A program made the position numbers and the translations under genes. A stretch of DNA of 64,000 bases. Origin: Brachycybe producta. Lineage: Eukaryota; Arthropoda; Diplopoda; Playtdesmida; Andrognathidae. Every line of letters begins with the position of its first letter. Position 1 is the first letter of the stretch. Location of the stretch: the NCBI GenBank assembly GCA_036925085.1, contig JAUPFP010000029.1, forward strand, positions 1,612,001 through 1,676,000, written 5' to 3'. The notes beneath the pieces were generated by a model, which worked only from the letters and a program-made list of their open reading frames with translations, was not told the DNA's origin and searched no databases. Positions 11,136-22,961 of this stretch are shown here, in pieces.

Positions 11136-12537
11136 ACACCTGTTCATAAACTGTCATTATCATCATGATAATTTCATGCCATCAGAGGAAAAAAAGAAAA
11201 TAAAAATCTTAAAACTTTTTCTATCAACTTAAGAAACACAAAATGTTGTTCTCTTTTATTTTTGTTGATTTTCATGTTTTTGTTTTATGAGTGGAGTAGG
11301 AGAAGGAGAGGGATTTTTTTCAAACTGCTGCCGCCGCACAATGTCCACTCACTCACTCACTGTCTCTCTCATATTCCTGTCTAGAGATTTTTTTTTGTTT
11401 GACAATATAATATCATGTGGGAGAGAAGGTACCCCACCTATGTTGGATTTTGAAAGTGGATTTTTGGAAGAGGTTTTTTTTACGTGGGTACACAACTTTT
11501 TCAATCTGAACAACTTTTTTTTTTCTTCTTCTTCTGTCTTTTCTATTGCATTTCTTGTCCTTCCGTTTGCATTTCCTGTTTATTGGTTCCACGATTGTTT
11601 GTTCGCCTAAAATCGATTTTCTCCTTTCTTTTTTTGTGTGTGTTATGTGTTTGTTATGTGGCTACACTTGGGGGGTTTTTTTCTTAGATATTTTTCAATT
11701 TTTTATTTCGGTTTTTTTTGGGATTTTTTTTGTTCTCGTTCTCAATCGGTTATTTCTTTCTCTTGTGTTGCTTGCAAACAGTCATTCGTTTTGTGGGCTA
11801 GTTGCTTATTTTTTTTCTCCATCCTTGTTCTGCTCTTTTTTTGTGGTTTTATCACTTCCTGAAGCAAATATGGTGTATATAGACCTAACGTATGAGGAGA
11901 GGGGGGAGGGGGGCTTAAAAGCCAAGAGGAATATGTGACGAATGTAATGTTTCCTAGTAAACTTGAGTTCCAAAATTACGAAACACTTTCATACAGTAGA
12001 TATCAATGTTTTTGAACAGCTATAAACGCAACAATGATTGCAGCTTTTTCATTTTTTTTTTGTCCATCCAACATTCGGTTATCATTGCAATTTTCATTGA
12101 CAAAAAATGTGGTACTTAATGGGCATTTTTTTTATAAAAATGACACTTATCTCTATTGGCTTCTAAGCCACTCAATGTATGAATCAATGGGTTTTGTGTG
12201 TGTATTTTTGTGTGCGTTGGGGTCTGGAGTTGTCCTTGGGGATCCACTAAGACACAACCACAGATGCATGACGCCATCACATCAGGTGGCAACTCATCAT
12301 TAAAATTCAAGTGATTCCAAGCACACACACACACATATACAACTTACCACACCGTACATAATACATACACACAGGTGTCCCTACCGTATTCTTCTTCTTC
12401 TTCAGTACAAAGTAGATTTTTCTTTAAAAAATTTTTGGTTTTAAAATTTAGATGTTTGGGGGGGGCCTACCTTTCTGAATATTTGTGTAGAAGAGACACA
12501 TGTCAACTGATTTTCTCTCAAGTATTTTATAACATTA
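11136..12537. other. T-rich non-coding stretch
   Basis: The plus strand of 11280-11860 is extremely T-rich. Overlapping Phe/Leu/Cys/Val-rich frames of 67-130 codons in all three phases follow from this base bias and are not genes. CA/GT runs occur near 12190 and 12323, and a TTC run near 12390. Confidence 0.6.
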
Positions 12538-13880
12538 GGTTGCTCATACACGTTCAATTGTAGCTTGTCCATCTTTGTTTTTCAAAGCCAAAATGGATCC
12601 GTGTACGGCGTGTTGGATTTTGTTAATTCAATCTTTTTTTTGTTTTACAAGCTTTTATTTAACTTGACATGACAGTTGTCCGTTTACGTGGACTTGTATT
12701 TCTTCTATTTTAACTAACTTCTCCATAACCTAGAGCAGCGGTCGCCAACCTTTCGGACCTCACGGATCACTAAAATCCCGCGGACCCACTAATATGAATT
12801 TTTTTTAAAAAGATTAATAAAAAAATCTTTAAAGGTTGTTTAATTGTAACAAAATTATTAAAGTTAGTTTAATTATTACAAAATAATTGAAGCTTATAGG
12901 GGAGAAGCAGCGTGTGGTGGGGGAAACTGAACGAAACGTAGCTCTCCTCGCGTGCTGCCGTATTTTACGAGAACTGTACTAGACTCTAGTACATTTCGTG
13001 CAATATAAAGGCGAAAATTGTCATTCAGAATATAAGAATTATTATGAATAAAACAAAAAAATACAAATATTGTCCAGTTTTTTCTGCGGAAAACCAAAAA
13101 TTTCTCGCGAACCACCGGTTGGCGACCGCTGACCTAGAGAGAGCTGAGATTTTGTACACTGCCAGCCTCTTCTAGTGCGACCTGTTAATCTATCAAATTT
13201 TGCCGAATCCTGTAAAGACCTGTCCAGGATCTCTGTTCAAAATGCAGAGTTACTCAACTACTGTATGTGAAAAAGTCAAGGGTGGATGGATGGATATACC
13301 GGATTACATATTATGGGCAGTTCGTCATGTCTTAGTGGAAATAAAAACTGTCTGAAAAGCGTCGATGGTGTCAGGCTTGATGATATCAGGCATCGGGTGT
13401 TGGCAAACCGTGCAAAGATCCGGCCTCCCGTGGTCTTTTCTGAGTTTTTTTCCGGCCGGATCTGAACATCGTCGTAATAGGTTGAGAATGGGAAAAGTGA
13501 GTAAACTTCGGGAGTATTTTATGAGTTATTTACTTGTTTTAATTGGCTTTCCATCTTCATTCGAACTTCGTAGATGTGTGGATCGATTCTGAAGGGGTGA
13601 ATGTGATTCTTTGTATCGTGAGAACATAAAATGTGTATAAAACGTAATTTTTCTTATTATGAGAATTGGTCAATTAGTAATAAAAAAAAGTAGGTGGTGC
13701 CCATTTATAATTAGAAAAGATGACTTAATAAGATTAATAAGACAAAAAATAGGGGTTTTCTCACCGTACAGTTTCATAAGAAAAATGAATAGAAATGTGT
13801 CGATTTTAAGAAAAAAAATTCCGGGATTTAACATAATAAGCCAAGCGAGACAAGCCAGAATTGTTCGTGTCTAAGCTACC
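12538..13880. mobile_element. Harb-A family long element with TTA duplication, carrying a nested hAT MITE
   Basis: The left end is GGTTGCTCATACACGTTCAA. The reverse complement of the right end is GGTAGCTTAGACACGAACAA. Similarity continues to GCTTGTC. Both sides are flanked by TTA. The left 100 bp matches the MITE at 3119. Without the nested hAT insertion the element is about 940 bp. The interior at 13140-13820 has no recognised transposase. A 77-codon frame at 13365-13592 and a second stop-free tract (reading VRLDDIRHRVLANRAKIRPP) overlap near 13350-13450. Neither matches a family I know. Confidence 0.7.
12736..13131. mobile_element. hAT superfamily MITE with 8-bp target duplication
   Basis: Terminal inverted repeats share 15 perfect bases, CAGCGGTCGCCAACC, at both ends. 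The target duplication ACCTAGAG is perfect on both sides (12728-12735 and 13132-13139). CAGNGGT termini with 8-bp duplications define hAT elements of the Charlie/SPIN type. The 396-bp body is non-coding. It sits inside the Harb-A element at 12538-13880, so it inserted later. Confidence 0.93.
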
Positions 13881-14504
13881 TTATGGTTAGTTAAAACACT
13901 AAGAGAGACACATGGCAAGCAGCCCTTTGAGTTTCCATTTTATATATTTTTTTCTCTCTGTGTCTCTCAGGCCTATTATTATTATACATTATACATGTGT
14001 ATGTGTCGTGTGTCTATGTGTCGCTCACCTCTTTTGACAATCATCCAGCAATTTGAAACCTGTTTTCGACGTTAACATCACTTTTGAGTTGATTTAAAAT
14101 GCGGCTTTTTTTTCTCTCTCTCTCTCTCTCTTTCCCTTCAAATTCAGAGGCTTTTGAGTACTACTAATACTAATACTACACCAATAAACTCTTATTTAGA
14201 ATCTCATTGGTTTTGTCAGTCTAAGAAGAAGAAGAAGAAGAAAAAAGAATGGATCAAAAACGTCTATTTTGAAAGTTTGGGTTGGGCTTTAAGTCGTTTA
14301 CGTTTTTTTTTTACTCTTCTTCTTCTTCTTCTTCTTCCAAGAACGTTTCAAAAATTGATCTTCAAAACAACTGTTCTCAGATGTTGAGGGTCTGGAGATG
14401 TTATCCAAAAGTCCTGTTTTGTCGTCATCGTCGTCGTTGTCGTTGTTGTTGTCGTTGGTATTTTTTCGTTAAATTTAGAGAAATCCATCTGTCTTTCACT
14501 CTCT

Positions 14505-14505
14505 G

Positions 14506-14562
<57 letters not shown>
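14505..14562. repeat. compound (GATA)n-(GA)n microsatellite
   Basis: About five GATA units are followed by about 35 bp of GA with GATA interruptions. Confidence 0.95.
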
Positions 14563-14564
<2 letters not shown>

Positions 14565-14602
14565 AAAGATTCTTTTGCTAAATGTGATTGAGATTCACTT
14601 AA

Positions 14603-14606
<4 letters not shown>

Positions 14607-14669
<63 letters not shown>
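14607..14669. repeat. (TA)n microsatellite
   Basis: About 31 uninterrupted TA units. Confidence 0.97.
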
Positions 14670-14672
<3 letters not shown>

Positions 14673-15377
14673 GTTTTAGTTGTATTTCTATCACTTTATA
14701 ATAATCTGTCGTCAGGTTTACAATGAGATTTCATTTCCAGTCATCGTCACTTTAATGGAATATTTTGTTCTTTTATAATGTTAAATGAAGGATAGGTGGA
14801 GGTGATGGAGGAGGAGGAGGAGGAGGAGGTGGTGGAGACATTTAGAAGAAATATTTTTTCTCTCTCTAAACTTGAATTCATTTCTCACCATTTATTTCAC
14901 ATAAAGACGTTTAAAACATTCTTTTAACGGTTAATAAATAGAAAAATTTACTCAATATTTTAGTTTTAAACATTTTATCGGAAGAATTTCCAGATGAATT
15001 AATTAAGACAGTTGTGTTGAAGTCATCATCACCATTTCAACTGTATTTATACCGTGTGTGTGTTTAGTTTAGTGTGTTTTTGTGTGTTTAATGTGTTTTA
15101 GAACAATAAGTCAGCAGTGATTAATTATTGAAAATGTTGAATAGGAAATGTTGGATGACAAATATGTAAATGAGGTCAAAAGTATCGTGACATCTGACCG
15201 TTGGTTGATGCTAAAACCTGGTCCAACTTTTTACATTGTTTCCGTCAATGACAAAGCTGTAGAGAACTAGGAATTCAACATTATTTTATTTTAATAAACA
15301 GAAAACAAGAGAAACTGACAGCTCAAATATGTAAAAATAATAAATTTAAAATGAGAAATATTTACGAATATGTTTTC

Positions 15378-15718
15378 GAAATCTTTGATTATTCAGTCTT
15401 TCCTAAGAGCAAAATTAAACAAAAATTAGAAATTGTTTTAGAAACTAGAATGGTATTTATTTACTTAAGGATATTTTCATGTGGATATTTTTCAAAATAA
15501 AATTTTCTTAGACAAAAATAAGAAAAATATCGTCTGCTTTATAGTTGAGACCTTTCTAAACCTACATTTAAAGCTTATTTTAAAGCTTATCATCAAGATG
15601 AAAACACTCATAAGTGATTGCGAGCTACCCTTCTAGTTTCTAAAACAATTTTTAATTTTGCTCTTCTGAAAAACAGAATCTAGTTTCAAAATCAGCTGTT
15701 CACAAACCACATCTTAAC
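15378..15718. mobile_element. IR-1 family element, copy c
   Basis: The left arm contains CTTTGATTATTCAG, TTTTAGAAACTAGAATGG and GGATATTTTCATGTGGATAT. The right arm contains TCATCAAGATGAAAACACTC, GCTACCCTTCTAGTTTCTAA and CAGCTGTTCACAAACCACAT. The order and mirror symmetry match the other copies. The right terminus ...ACCACATCTTAA belongs to a subgroup shared with copies at 44621 and 57375. Confidence 0.75.
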
Positions 15719-15741
15719 TATGAGTTATAGTGTGCTGAGTA

Positions 15742-15923
15742 AAGCCTCATTTTCACGATGGCGATAGTTCTTTCATGAATCATGAGAGTAGCTGTCATGA
15801 AAGTTGCGATAGTTCACACTCTCACGATAGCAACTGCTTATACGTCTTGAAGTAACGTGATAGTTCTGTCATATGACAGTGTGACATCTACTTCACAGAT
15901 ATGTTTTGAGTCAACAGTGTTGC

Positions 15924-15954
<31 letters not shown>

Positions 15955-16193
15955 CAGAAGCCAAATTTCCATACAAAGTGGGGATATTTCCCAACGAAGC
16001 GGTCACTCAACAACTATTACTATCGCGACAGTACTATCAACTATCTAGTCAAACGATATTGTTGTGATAGTGCTATCGCAACAGTTTGTGATAGTGACTA
16101 TCATGTCATGTCTTCACGATGATAGTTCTCGCGATAGTTGCTGCTGTCATAACAGCAACTATCGTGTCAACTATTATAGTGAAAACGGAGCTT
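15742..16193. mobile_element. TA-flanked MITE rich in GATAGT motifs, 452 bp
   Basis: The left end is AAGCCTCATTTTCACGAT. The reverse complement of the right end is AAGCTCCGTTTTCACTAT. TA flanks both sides (15740-15741 and 16194-16195). More than ten GATAGT/ACTATC hexamers in both orientations fill the two subterminal zones. A (TC)n tract sits near the centre. No coding is visible. TA flanks are compatible with Tc1/mariner, but the superfamily is uncertain. Confidence 0.8.
15924..15950 (+). repeat. (TC)n microsatellite inside a MITE
   Basis: About 13 TC units within the element at 15742-16193. Confidence 0.95.
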
Positions 16194-16452
16194 TAGGACT
16201 ATTTCTAAGTTAATTGAACTGGAACATTTTCAACTGAACACCCTGTATATATATACAGTGTATATTCTTAGAACAAAACTGATGATGAGTATGTATGGAA
16301 GTGACGCTGACTGTGTATAAAGTAGTAGTTTATTGATTGAAAAGACACACAGAAAGAGAGATTCTTCTGAACGATTGTGTCAGTTAATGAGAGGATTTGT
16401 TTTTAACGAAATCGAATTTGAGAGCAGCAGCAGCAGCAGCCGACTGTCGTCG

Positions 16453-16483
<31 letters not shown>

Positions 16484-17606
16484 TGTCGTTATTGTTTGTA
16501 TATATGTTGTAGGCATAATAATAATTTCAACAACAATCTTTTTTTGATCATGTTTTATTTTAGTTATTTATATTCCTACATGAAATGGGTGTTATGATTT
16601 TTATTTCTCTATCTCCTTTGAGAGTATTTCGAGTGGAAATATCAGGAACACTTTCATAAAATTAAATTTATTTGTCATTTACCACCACCACCACCTCCAT
16701 TTTTTTTACTTCTTCTTTCATAAAGTCCACAAACACCGATTATCACAGGTTCACAATTGAGACACAACGGAGAATATTAACTTCAATTTGATCTCCCTGT
16801 CTATATATAAATATTTATATTTATCATAGGAGGATCTCATATTATGTTTATTTGAAATTTTGACATAATATTTCGACATTTGGTCGTTGTTATGTCTCTC
16901 TCTTCTATCATTCAATCAAAATCAAAGCAAAAAAAACCCTCACTTCTGGTTTTATATATCATTTTTAGTATGTGTCCTTATAGAAATAGAGAAGAAGCAT
17001 TTTTGGTGGGGAAAATCTCTGCTGACTATTTTGAATTGGTGCCTGAGGATACAATTTGACTTAGTTTGTAGTTTGTACAGTGATTTTTACTAGCATATAT
17101 ACATTATTATACCTCAAATCAACCCGGTAATACTCTCCTTCTTGTTGCCTTTTTTAAGGCAGTAAAACTGCAAATTAGCTTCGTAAAATGCTGACAATGT
17201 CATTTGCATAGTAATCACATTTGCCTTGAACTATCTCTCTATCTTATCCTTCTCTCCAACTCTCTATCTTTATTCTTTTTTCTATGAAACCTTTAGCCAA
17301 ATTTTAATCAAAAGTTTCTGTGTTTTTTTTTTCTGACACCTTTAACATATGAACAAGTGGGGTGGGGGTACCGAAAAAAAAAATCATCATCATCATCACA
17401 AAAAAACAACAATAATATTAATAGAAAAAAAAATTCAAAATAAAAGTCAAATTAAAAAAGCTTCACTTCAGTGTGTTTATTTATTGGACAAATAAATCTC
17501 GACTGAATCTCAACTTATTTGCATTTCAAATTTTTTCTCATTAGCATATGTAAAATACAACAACATAAACAAACATCAATATATTCCACCTAATCAAATC
17601 ATTTTA
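16194..17606. other. non-coding stretch with triplet repeats
   Basis: No gene. The palindrome CTGTATATATATACAG lies near 16243-16258. (AGC)n lies at 16424-16440, (CAT)n at 16453-16483, ACC triplets near 16681 and CAT near 17385. The frame at 16397-16597 encodes Ala and His runs derived from the AGC and CAT repeats. Confidence 0.6.
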
Positions 17607-17783
17607 TGTTACTGTCAATCTGCGGAATCAGTGAGTCTGAAGATTGCCTAGACAATCTGCAAAACCACCAACCTGGTAGTGAATCTGCAAAATTCAACAC
17701 CTAAAATGTATTGAATTTTGCAGATTCACTAGCAGGGTTGGTGGTTTTGCAGAGTGACTGATTCCGCAGATTGACAGTAAACA
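17607..17783. mobile_element. family E palindromic MITE, copy 1, TA-flanked
   Basis: The left end is TGTTACTGTCAATCTGCGGA. The reverse complement of the right end is TGTTTACTGTCAATCTGCGG. TA flanks both ends. Inside, AATCTGCAAAA and TTTTGCAGATT recur as smaller inverted units, giving nested hairpins in 177 bp. A second copy lies at 45935-46120. Tc1/mariner-like from the TA flanks only. Confidence 0.88.
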
Positions 17784-17933
17784 TATATATAAATACAGTA
17801 TGTTTAGATTGCATTCTTTATTTTGAGAAATTTTATTAAAAAGTTATATCTGAAGTGTTCTGCAAAAAGGACCATATTTTTTGATTTCTCAATTACTTGA
17901 ACAAAAAGTAAAAACTATATCAAACAGATTCGA

Positions 17934-18063
17934 TCCGTATTATAAAACGTTGCTTAAACTAAAGTAAAACTTAAGCTAAACTTAAAAACTCACTATATAT
18001 AAAAGTATTGACTTACGTCATGGTTTAAGCTTAACTTTATATTTTAAGAAACGTTTCTACGGA
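17934..18063. mobile_element. 130-bp inverted-repeat element, TCCGTA termini
   Basis: The left end is TCCGTATTATAAAACGTTGC, with CTTAAACTAAAGT following. The reverse complement of the right end is TCCGTAGAAACGTTTCTTAA, with AAAGTTAAGCTTAAACC following. This is an imperfect foldback of about 45 bp per arm. No clear target duplication. Confidence 0.6.
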
Positions 18064-20219
18064 AGTCAATTTTATTTTTTAGCAAAAACAAAAAAACAAA
18101 AGTAATTTTAGCATTCTTTCTTTTGTGATACAATTAGAATTTAGATTATGTTGTATAAAATGAAAAATAACATAACATTGTTGTTGTTGTTGTTCTCTTT
18201 TAAGATGAAACAAATAACCTTTTCAGGTTTCTTTCGTGTTTTGTTATTATTTTTAGGTTGGCGCGTCTTAAACCAGACATGAATAAATTATTCTCATAAA
18301 TTAAAACGCAAAAGTGCATCTAGTGTAAATAAGAAAAAGAATAATTACACTTGAAATTGAGTTAGCTTTTTTTTAAAAAAACAAAATTTAAATGTTACCA
18401 AAAGTCAAATTTAAAAATAAATTTTAAAAAGGTATTTTTTTTAGTTGTCTTTGAATATTTTTTTACGCAAAAAGAAAATACTTATCTCTGTTCTCAGAAT
18501 CAATTTTAACTAGACTTAATCAATTATTTTTTAAGAAAAAGAAGGGCTCATTAGTATGTGTGGCATTTATTGTCTGTGTTTTTCTTGACATTTACAAAAA
18601 AACACCTTTTTTATTTATATTTTCTTGTTCTTTTTTATGCAAGAGCTTTTTTTTTCAAAACTGAATAAGTCCGTATTTTTTTGCCAGACTTACTGTATTC
18701 TATTGCGGTTTACAAACAAGTTTTCAGAGCTGAATCGATATTTGTAATCTTTTTTTTTATTTAAGTAGAAGAAACCCAAAGTAAAAACTAATCACAATTT
18801 ACGTTTTCTATCTTTTTACATGTAAAAATAAGGATTCGGATTTTTTTTTGGCGTTTCCTGATGAACAACTTGAGTAACTGGACTTCTTGAGTTTTGAAAA
18901 AAAAAAAAGCTTCTCGTATATCGTTGTCTTCTACACTAGAACGTGTCGATTTTTTTCCTAACTATAATGAAAACCTCTTAACACGAAATTATAAAGAGAT
19001 ATTAACGAAAACCCGTCTTAAAAGAAATAATTTAAATATTTAAAATTTGCATATTGGCTCCAGCTAAACTGTGGATTGCATATAATATGTATTTAAGCTG
19101 GGTGCAGAAAGAAAGACAATTCGTAAAACACAATCTCAAAGTAAATTTTTTCGTGTTAAAAAAATGATTTTACGTAGATTTTATGAGACCGAAATGTATC
19201 TTTTGTGTTAACCAATATTATATTTCGTCTTAAACGAATTAAAAAAATATGGAAACCCCTATATACTGAGGAAACGAGAGATCGAAAATATATTTCGTGT
19301 CATTCCATTTTTTTTTTCTCTGTATTAACTGATTTTCGTCTTAAACGGTTTTTCACTGTTTACTATACATGTACGAAGAAGAAGAAGGAATTGTGTGCTG
19401 CTTACATACATAGACAGCAAAAACACCCCTAAAGACGATGCAAAAAAGAAAGGGAGAAGATAAATAAAAAAAAATCATCACTTTATGACCTCTCATTTAT
19501 CTGACAAAATTTTCTCCAAATTGCTTGACTTGACTTCATTTTCGCAGTCTCACGACACGTTCATTTATTACGCGGAAATGGACTGATAGATCTTTTCTAG
19601 GCGCTGCTGCTGCTGCTGCTGTTTTGTTGCCTCACTCTCTCATTCCCTTTTATCCTTTTTTCCCGCTTTTCTTTTCTTTCTTGTCTTTTTTTTTCACGCT
19701 TTCTTTGAGTACTGCCAATCAATGCAAATGAAGCCTTGTGTGTATGTGCTTGAATACACACATCTTTTATTTTCAGTGTGTGTGATAAAATAACAGTCAA
19801 ACTGAGGCATTTTTCTTTTTCCTCCTGAAATCTCTGTTTTTGTCTTTTTTTCTTCTTCTTCTTTTAAATCTTGTCGCCTTTGATTCATCTAACTACACAT
19901 TTTCTGATCACAATTACCTTTGAATGAGTGTTTTCCAAGTAAAGCGAATCTTAAGATGCATTAACGTTTTATGCTAATGCATCAATTCCAAATTTCCATT
20001 AAATGTCGGTAAAACTTTTTTTTTAAACAAAAAAAAAATGGCCACGAAAAGCACACAAAATGGGTGTTCTGACGTGAGATTTAAGAACAAACTGAAGGAG
20101 AGATAAGTTTGGATTTTAAAGAAAGCTATTTATTTATATGGCCAATGTGTTAGCTTATGATTAGCATAAACGGTAATTTTAAGAAGCAACAACATTAAGA
20201 GACAAATAAGTTTTTTTTT
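18064..20219. other. AT-rich non-coding stretch
   Basis: No gene. (GTT)n lies at about 18179-18194 and (GCT)n at 19602-19621. A 9-bp perfect hairpin GATGCATTA/TAATGCATC has arms at 19955-19963 and 19975-19983. The motif TTTCGTCTTAAACG occurs twice, about 110 bp apart (19223 and 19334). The frames around 19597-19888 are Ser- and Lys/Glu-rich by-products of GCT and TTC/CTT runs. Confidence 0.55.
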
Positions 20220-20425
20220 AAATATAAAAAACTAGAATAGTAGATGATTATAATAAAAGTATTTTCATGAAAAAATTTTTTATGGCCATTTAAAATGATT
20301 TTTTTCAGCATTTTTTTCTTTTATTAAAAAATGATTTTCAACTTGCCATAAAAATTTAATCGTCCTGAAGATACTTATAAAATGTTTAACTATTCTAGTT
20401 TTTTATTATTTCTAGAACAGGGTTT
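20220..20425. mobile_element. IR-1 family element, diverged copy d
   Basis: The left arm AAAAACTAGAATAGTAGATG followed by AAGTATTTTCATGA faces the right arm AGATACTTATAAAATG followed by AACTATTCTAGTTTTTTATT. The terminal zones typical of IR-1 are missing or unrecognisable. Confidence 0.5.
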
Positions 20426-20510
20426 ACCCTTTTATTATGTCAAATTTTTGTTCTAATTGTGTTAGCAAATGGATTTTTAAGCCTTTTTTGTAAAGTTCTT
20501 GTTAATTTTA

Positions 20511-20580
20511 ACAATGCTATCAGAGATTGCCTATTTTAAGGGGGCGGAACATCACAAATTCTGTTTTGTTCCGCCTCAAC
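20511..20580. repeat. ATTGCCT-motif repeat with GC hairpin
   Basis: GCTATCAGAGATTGCCTATT matches the pattern found at 8028, 43941, 52936 and 63429. Immediately downstream, GGCGGAACA (20543-20551) and TGTTCCGCC (20567-20575) form a 9-bp perfect stem. Confidence 0.45.
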
Positions 20581-20656
20581 ACTAAGACACATTTTTGGTC
20601 ATTAAATCAAATATGACCTACTTATTTTTAACATCTCTAAAAGATCATTGAATTTC

Positions 20657-20706
20657 ACGACGACGACGATGATGATGATGAAGAAGACGACGACGAAGAT
20701 GAAGAA
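20657..20706 (+). repeat. mixed GAC/GAT/GAA triplet tract
   Basis: An uninterrupted 3-bp periodic run of GAC, GAT and GAA over 50 bp would encode an Asp/Glu run if translated. The surrounding frame closes quickly, so I treat it as an imperfect microsatellite. Confidence 0.85.
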
Positions 20707-21386
20707 AATATTTTTTTTTTCTGTTCTGTTCTGTTCATAAAATTTTCTGAAATTGATGGCTCTCGTATTTTTTGTGCAAATTATACCGTTTTCTCTTTTG
20801 AGACCAATTTCAGTTTTTTTCTTCTTTCTTTCTCTCTTTCTAGCTGTGTAATGTGAGGGTATGGGAGGAGTTTATATATGGATGGGTGAATTCATCCTAA
20901 TCCTTCTTTTTTTGTCTCTATATCAAAGTATGAGATGCTTAGTAGCCAAGGAGAATAAGTGACATTTTTATATATATATAAAAAAAGTGAGAATCAGTAG
21001 CACATTTTGTCAATGAAATTATAACCGAATTTGGATGAACAAGAAGAGAATTAAATGAAAAAGCTGCTTCCTTGCTGCATTTATAGTGTGTCAAAACGTA
21101 GAATTATAATTTATAACATTGATGTCTAAGAATGTCTCTTTGAACTTAATTTACAGAAACATTGGCATTTGTCACATTCCTCTTGGCTTCTCATGTAACA
21201 ACACTGTCTTATAAAGTATCTTTTTTTTCCATCTTAAGATACAATTGAAGCATGTATAACATAACACCAGATAAATGCAATAACTTTTGCAGCACACATG
21301 GTCGAGCATTAAATTAATATCCCAAATTGATCTTCTCTCTCTCTTCTGGGACTTTCATTTCTTTCTATAATATCTATATCTATCTA

Positions 21387-21443
<57 letters not shown>

Positions 21444-21793
21444 TGTATAAATATATATGTATATACAGTATATATGTGTGCATTATGTAAAACGTCGGCG
21501 GAAAACGAGATTCTGTCATGCCTCCTTCTACTCTCTAAGTATCAGAAGAAGAAGAAGAAGAAAAAAAAGAAGATATGAAAATAACGTCGCGTTTAATGTC
21601 ATTATATTATAGCAGCCTTTAAGTATGTTTGAGATATGCTGCATAATGCAAAATTTTTTCTTTGTCGGCTTATCCTATATATACACTCTTATACATCTAT
21701 TATATTTGTGTAGCCTCTTTGTATTCGGGGGTTTTTATATTTGAAAAAGGTGCTGCTTTCTTGCATATTATACGTATATATATTGATTATCTC
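20707..21793. other. non-coding stretch with (TA)n
   Basis: No gene. (TA)n lies at 21391-21439, with related TA-rich flanks to about 21475, and GAA at 21545-21562. The frame at 21327-21578 is built from these. Confidence 0.6.
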
Positions 21794-22132
21794 AAGGTGG
21801 TTTTAAAGTGTAAACGCCACACTCGAACTGTGATTCTTCTTCTGTTTCTTTCAGGTGCAAAAATGAAAAAAACTTAAAAATCTAGAATGACAACCTCAAT
21901 CACTTTAAAGTATTTTCATGTTGATATCTTTTAAAATAAACTTTTTATGCAAGTTTGAAATCTTTGATATATAAAAAGTTTATTTCGAAAGTCATCAAAT
22001 ATGAAAATATCCTTAAGTGATTGAGTTATCGTTCTAGTTTCTAAAACGTATTTGAGATTCTCTTTATTTTTGCAGCGGAAAGACGGCATAATCAAGTTTT
22101 TGAGGGACCGTTTTACACTTTAAAACCATCTT
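21794..22132. mobile_element. IR-1 family element, copy e (best-preserved)
   Basis: The left end AAGGTGGTTTTAAAGTGTAA and the reverse complement of the right end AAGATGGTTTTAAAGTGTAA agree at 19 of 20 bases. Successive mirrored blocks follow: TCTAGAATGACAACCTCAAT against GTGATTGAGTTATCGTTCTA; AAGTATTTTCATGTTGATAT against AATATGAAAATATCCTTAAG; AATAAACTTTTTATGCAAG against ATATAAAAAGTTTATTTCG. At 339 bp it is the natural reference copy. It is non-coding. Confidence 0.85.
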
Positions 22133-22961
22133 AATAATATCGACGTTGTATTTTAATTGGAGATTAACTCGATCTCTGGTTTTACATAGCTTTTAACATT
22201 TTTGTGCAGTTGTTTAAAAACGATGTTTTTCTAAGTAAGAAATTCTTTAATCTGTAATCTTTTTTTTGTGTGTTTACATTTCATATAATGTTTCTTATTA
22301 TGTTTGTAATTGGATAAAAATGAAAAGTTTAAAAGAGTAAAATTCAAGTAAAATAAGTAGAGAATTGTTGAAAAAGAGACCAAAGGGGCAAGTCGTGTGT
22401 TCTTATTTCTTCTTTCTATTTCTGATAAAGTCAAAGTGGATTGGCCCTTTCCTGTCACATTGTGGATTGGAGTTTCCTGTATAAGTGTGAATTTCTAAGG
22501 CCAGAGGTCAGTCATCTGGACTTTTCTGATAGCTTTCATTCAATTGTAAACTGAATGAACCACAAAACGAAAAATAGGGTCGCGAGTAGAATCGACATCA
22601 TTCATACATAATACAATATATAAATGGGTTTACTACTCTACTCTCTAACCTCATTTCTCCACTAGGAATACTTTCATCACACCCCCTTCCTCCCCTCCCC
22701 TCTCTCCCGCCTCAATTCTATGTACAAAAATATGATATAACATAGGATATAACACTTCTTTTTTTTGCTGACTTTCAACATTTTTACTGTGGCTCTCTCT
22801 ATTGGAGGGGGTTTATAACTACAGTATTAAGTTAAAATGACGAATAATAATTGTAAAAACCAAGATTCACTTAAACTCTTATTTTCTGCATTAAAGAATT
22901 AATTTAAATATTAAGAAAATTGTACATGTACGTGGTCAATGTTCCAAACCACAGTCTAGTG
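22133..22961. other. AT-rich non-coding stretch
   Basis: Nothing gene-like or repetitive is recognised apart from a pyrimidine run near 22680-22712. Confidence 0.55.

Larger units (their letters stand above)
13884..15377. other. non-coding stretch rich in microsatellites
   Basis: No gene. (TC)n lies at 14113-14131, GAA at 14224-14242 and TTC near 14316-14338. A CGT/TGT triplet tract lies at 14421-14456, with GATA/GA and TA blocks annotated separately. GGA/GGT triplets lie at 14807-14835. The open frames at 14154-14506 are built on these repeats. Confidence 0.65.

Noticed and set aside
11287..11938. Hydrophobic frames of 67-130 codons on the plus strand, looking like membrane proteins
   Set aside because: The strand is extremely T-rich, so all three phases read Phe/Leu/Val/Cys. 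No start context, domain or splice support was seen.
16397..16597. Protein with Ala and His runs
   Set aside because: The runs are direct translations of (AGC)n and (CAT)n microsatellites.
20657..20706. Acidic Asp/Glu-rich coding tract
   Set aside because: An imperfect GAC/GAT/GAA microsatellite with no open frame extending on either side.
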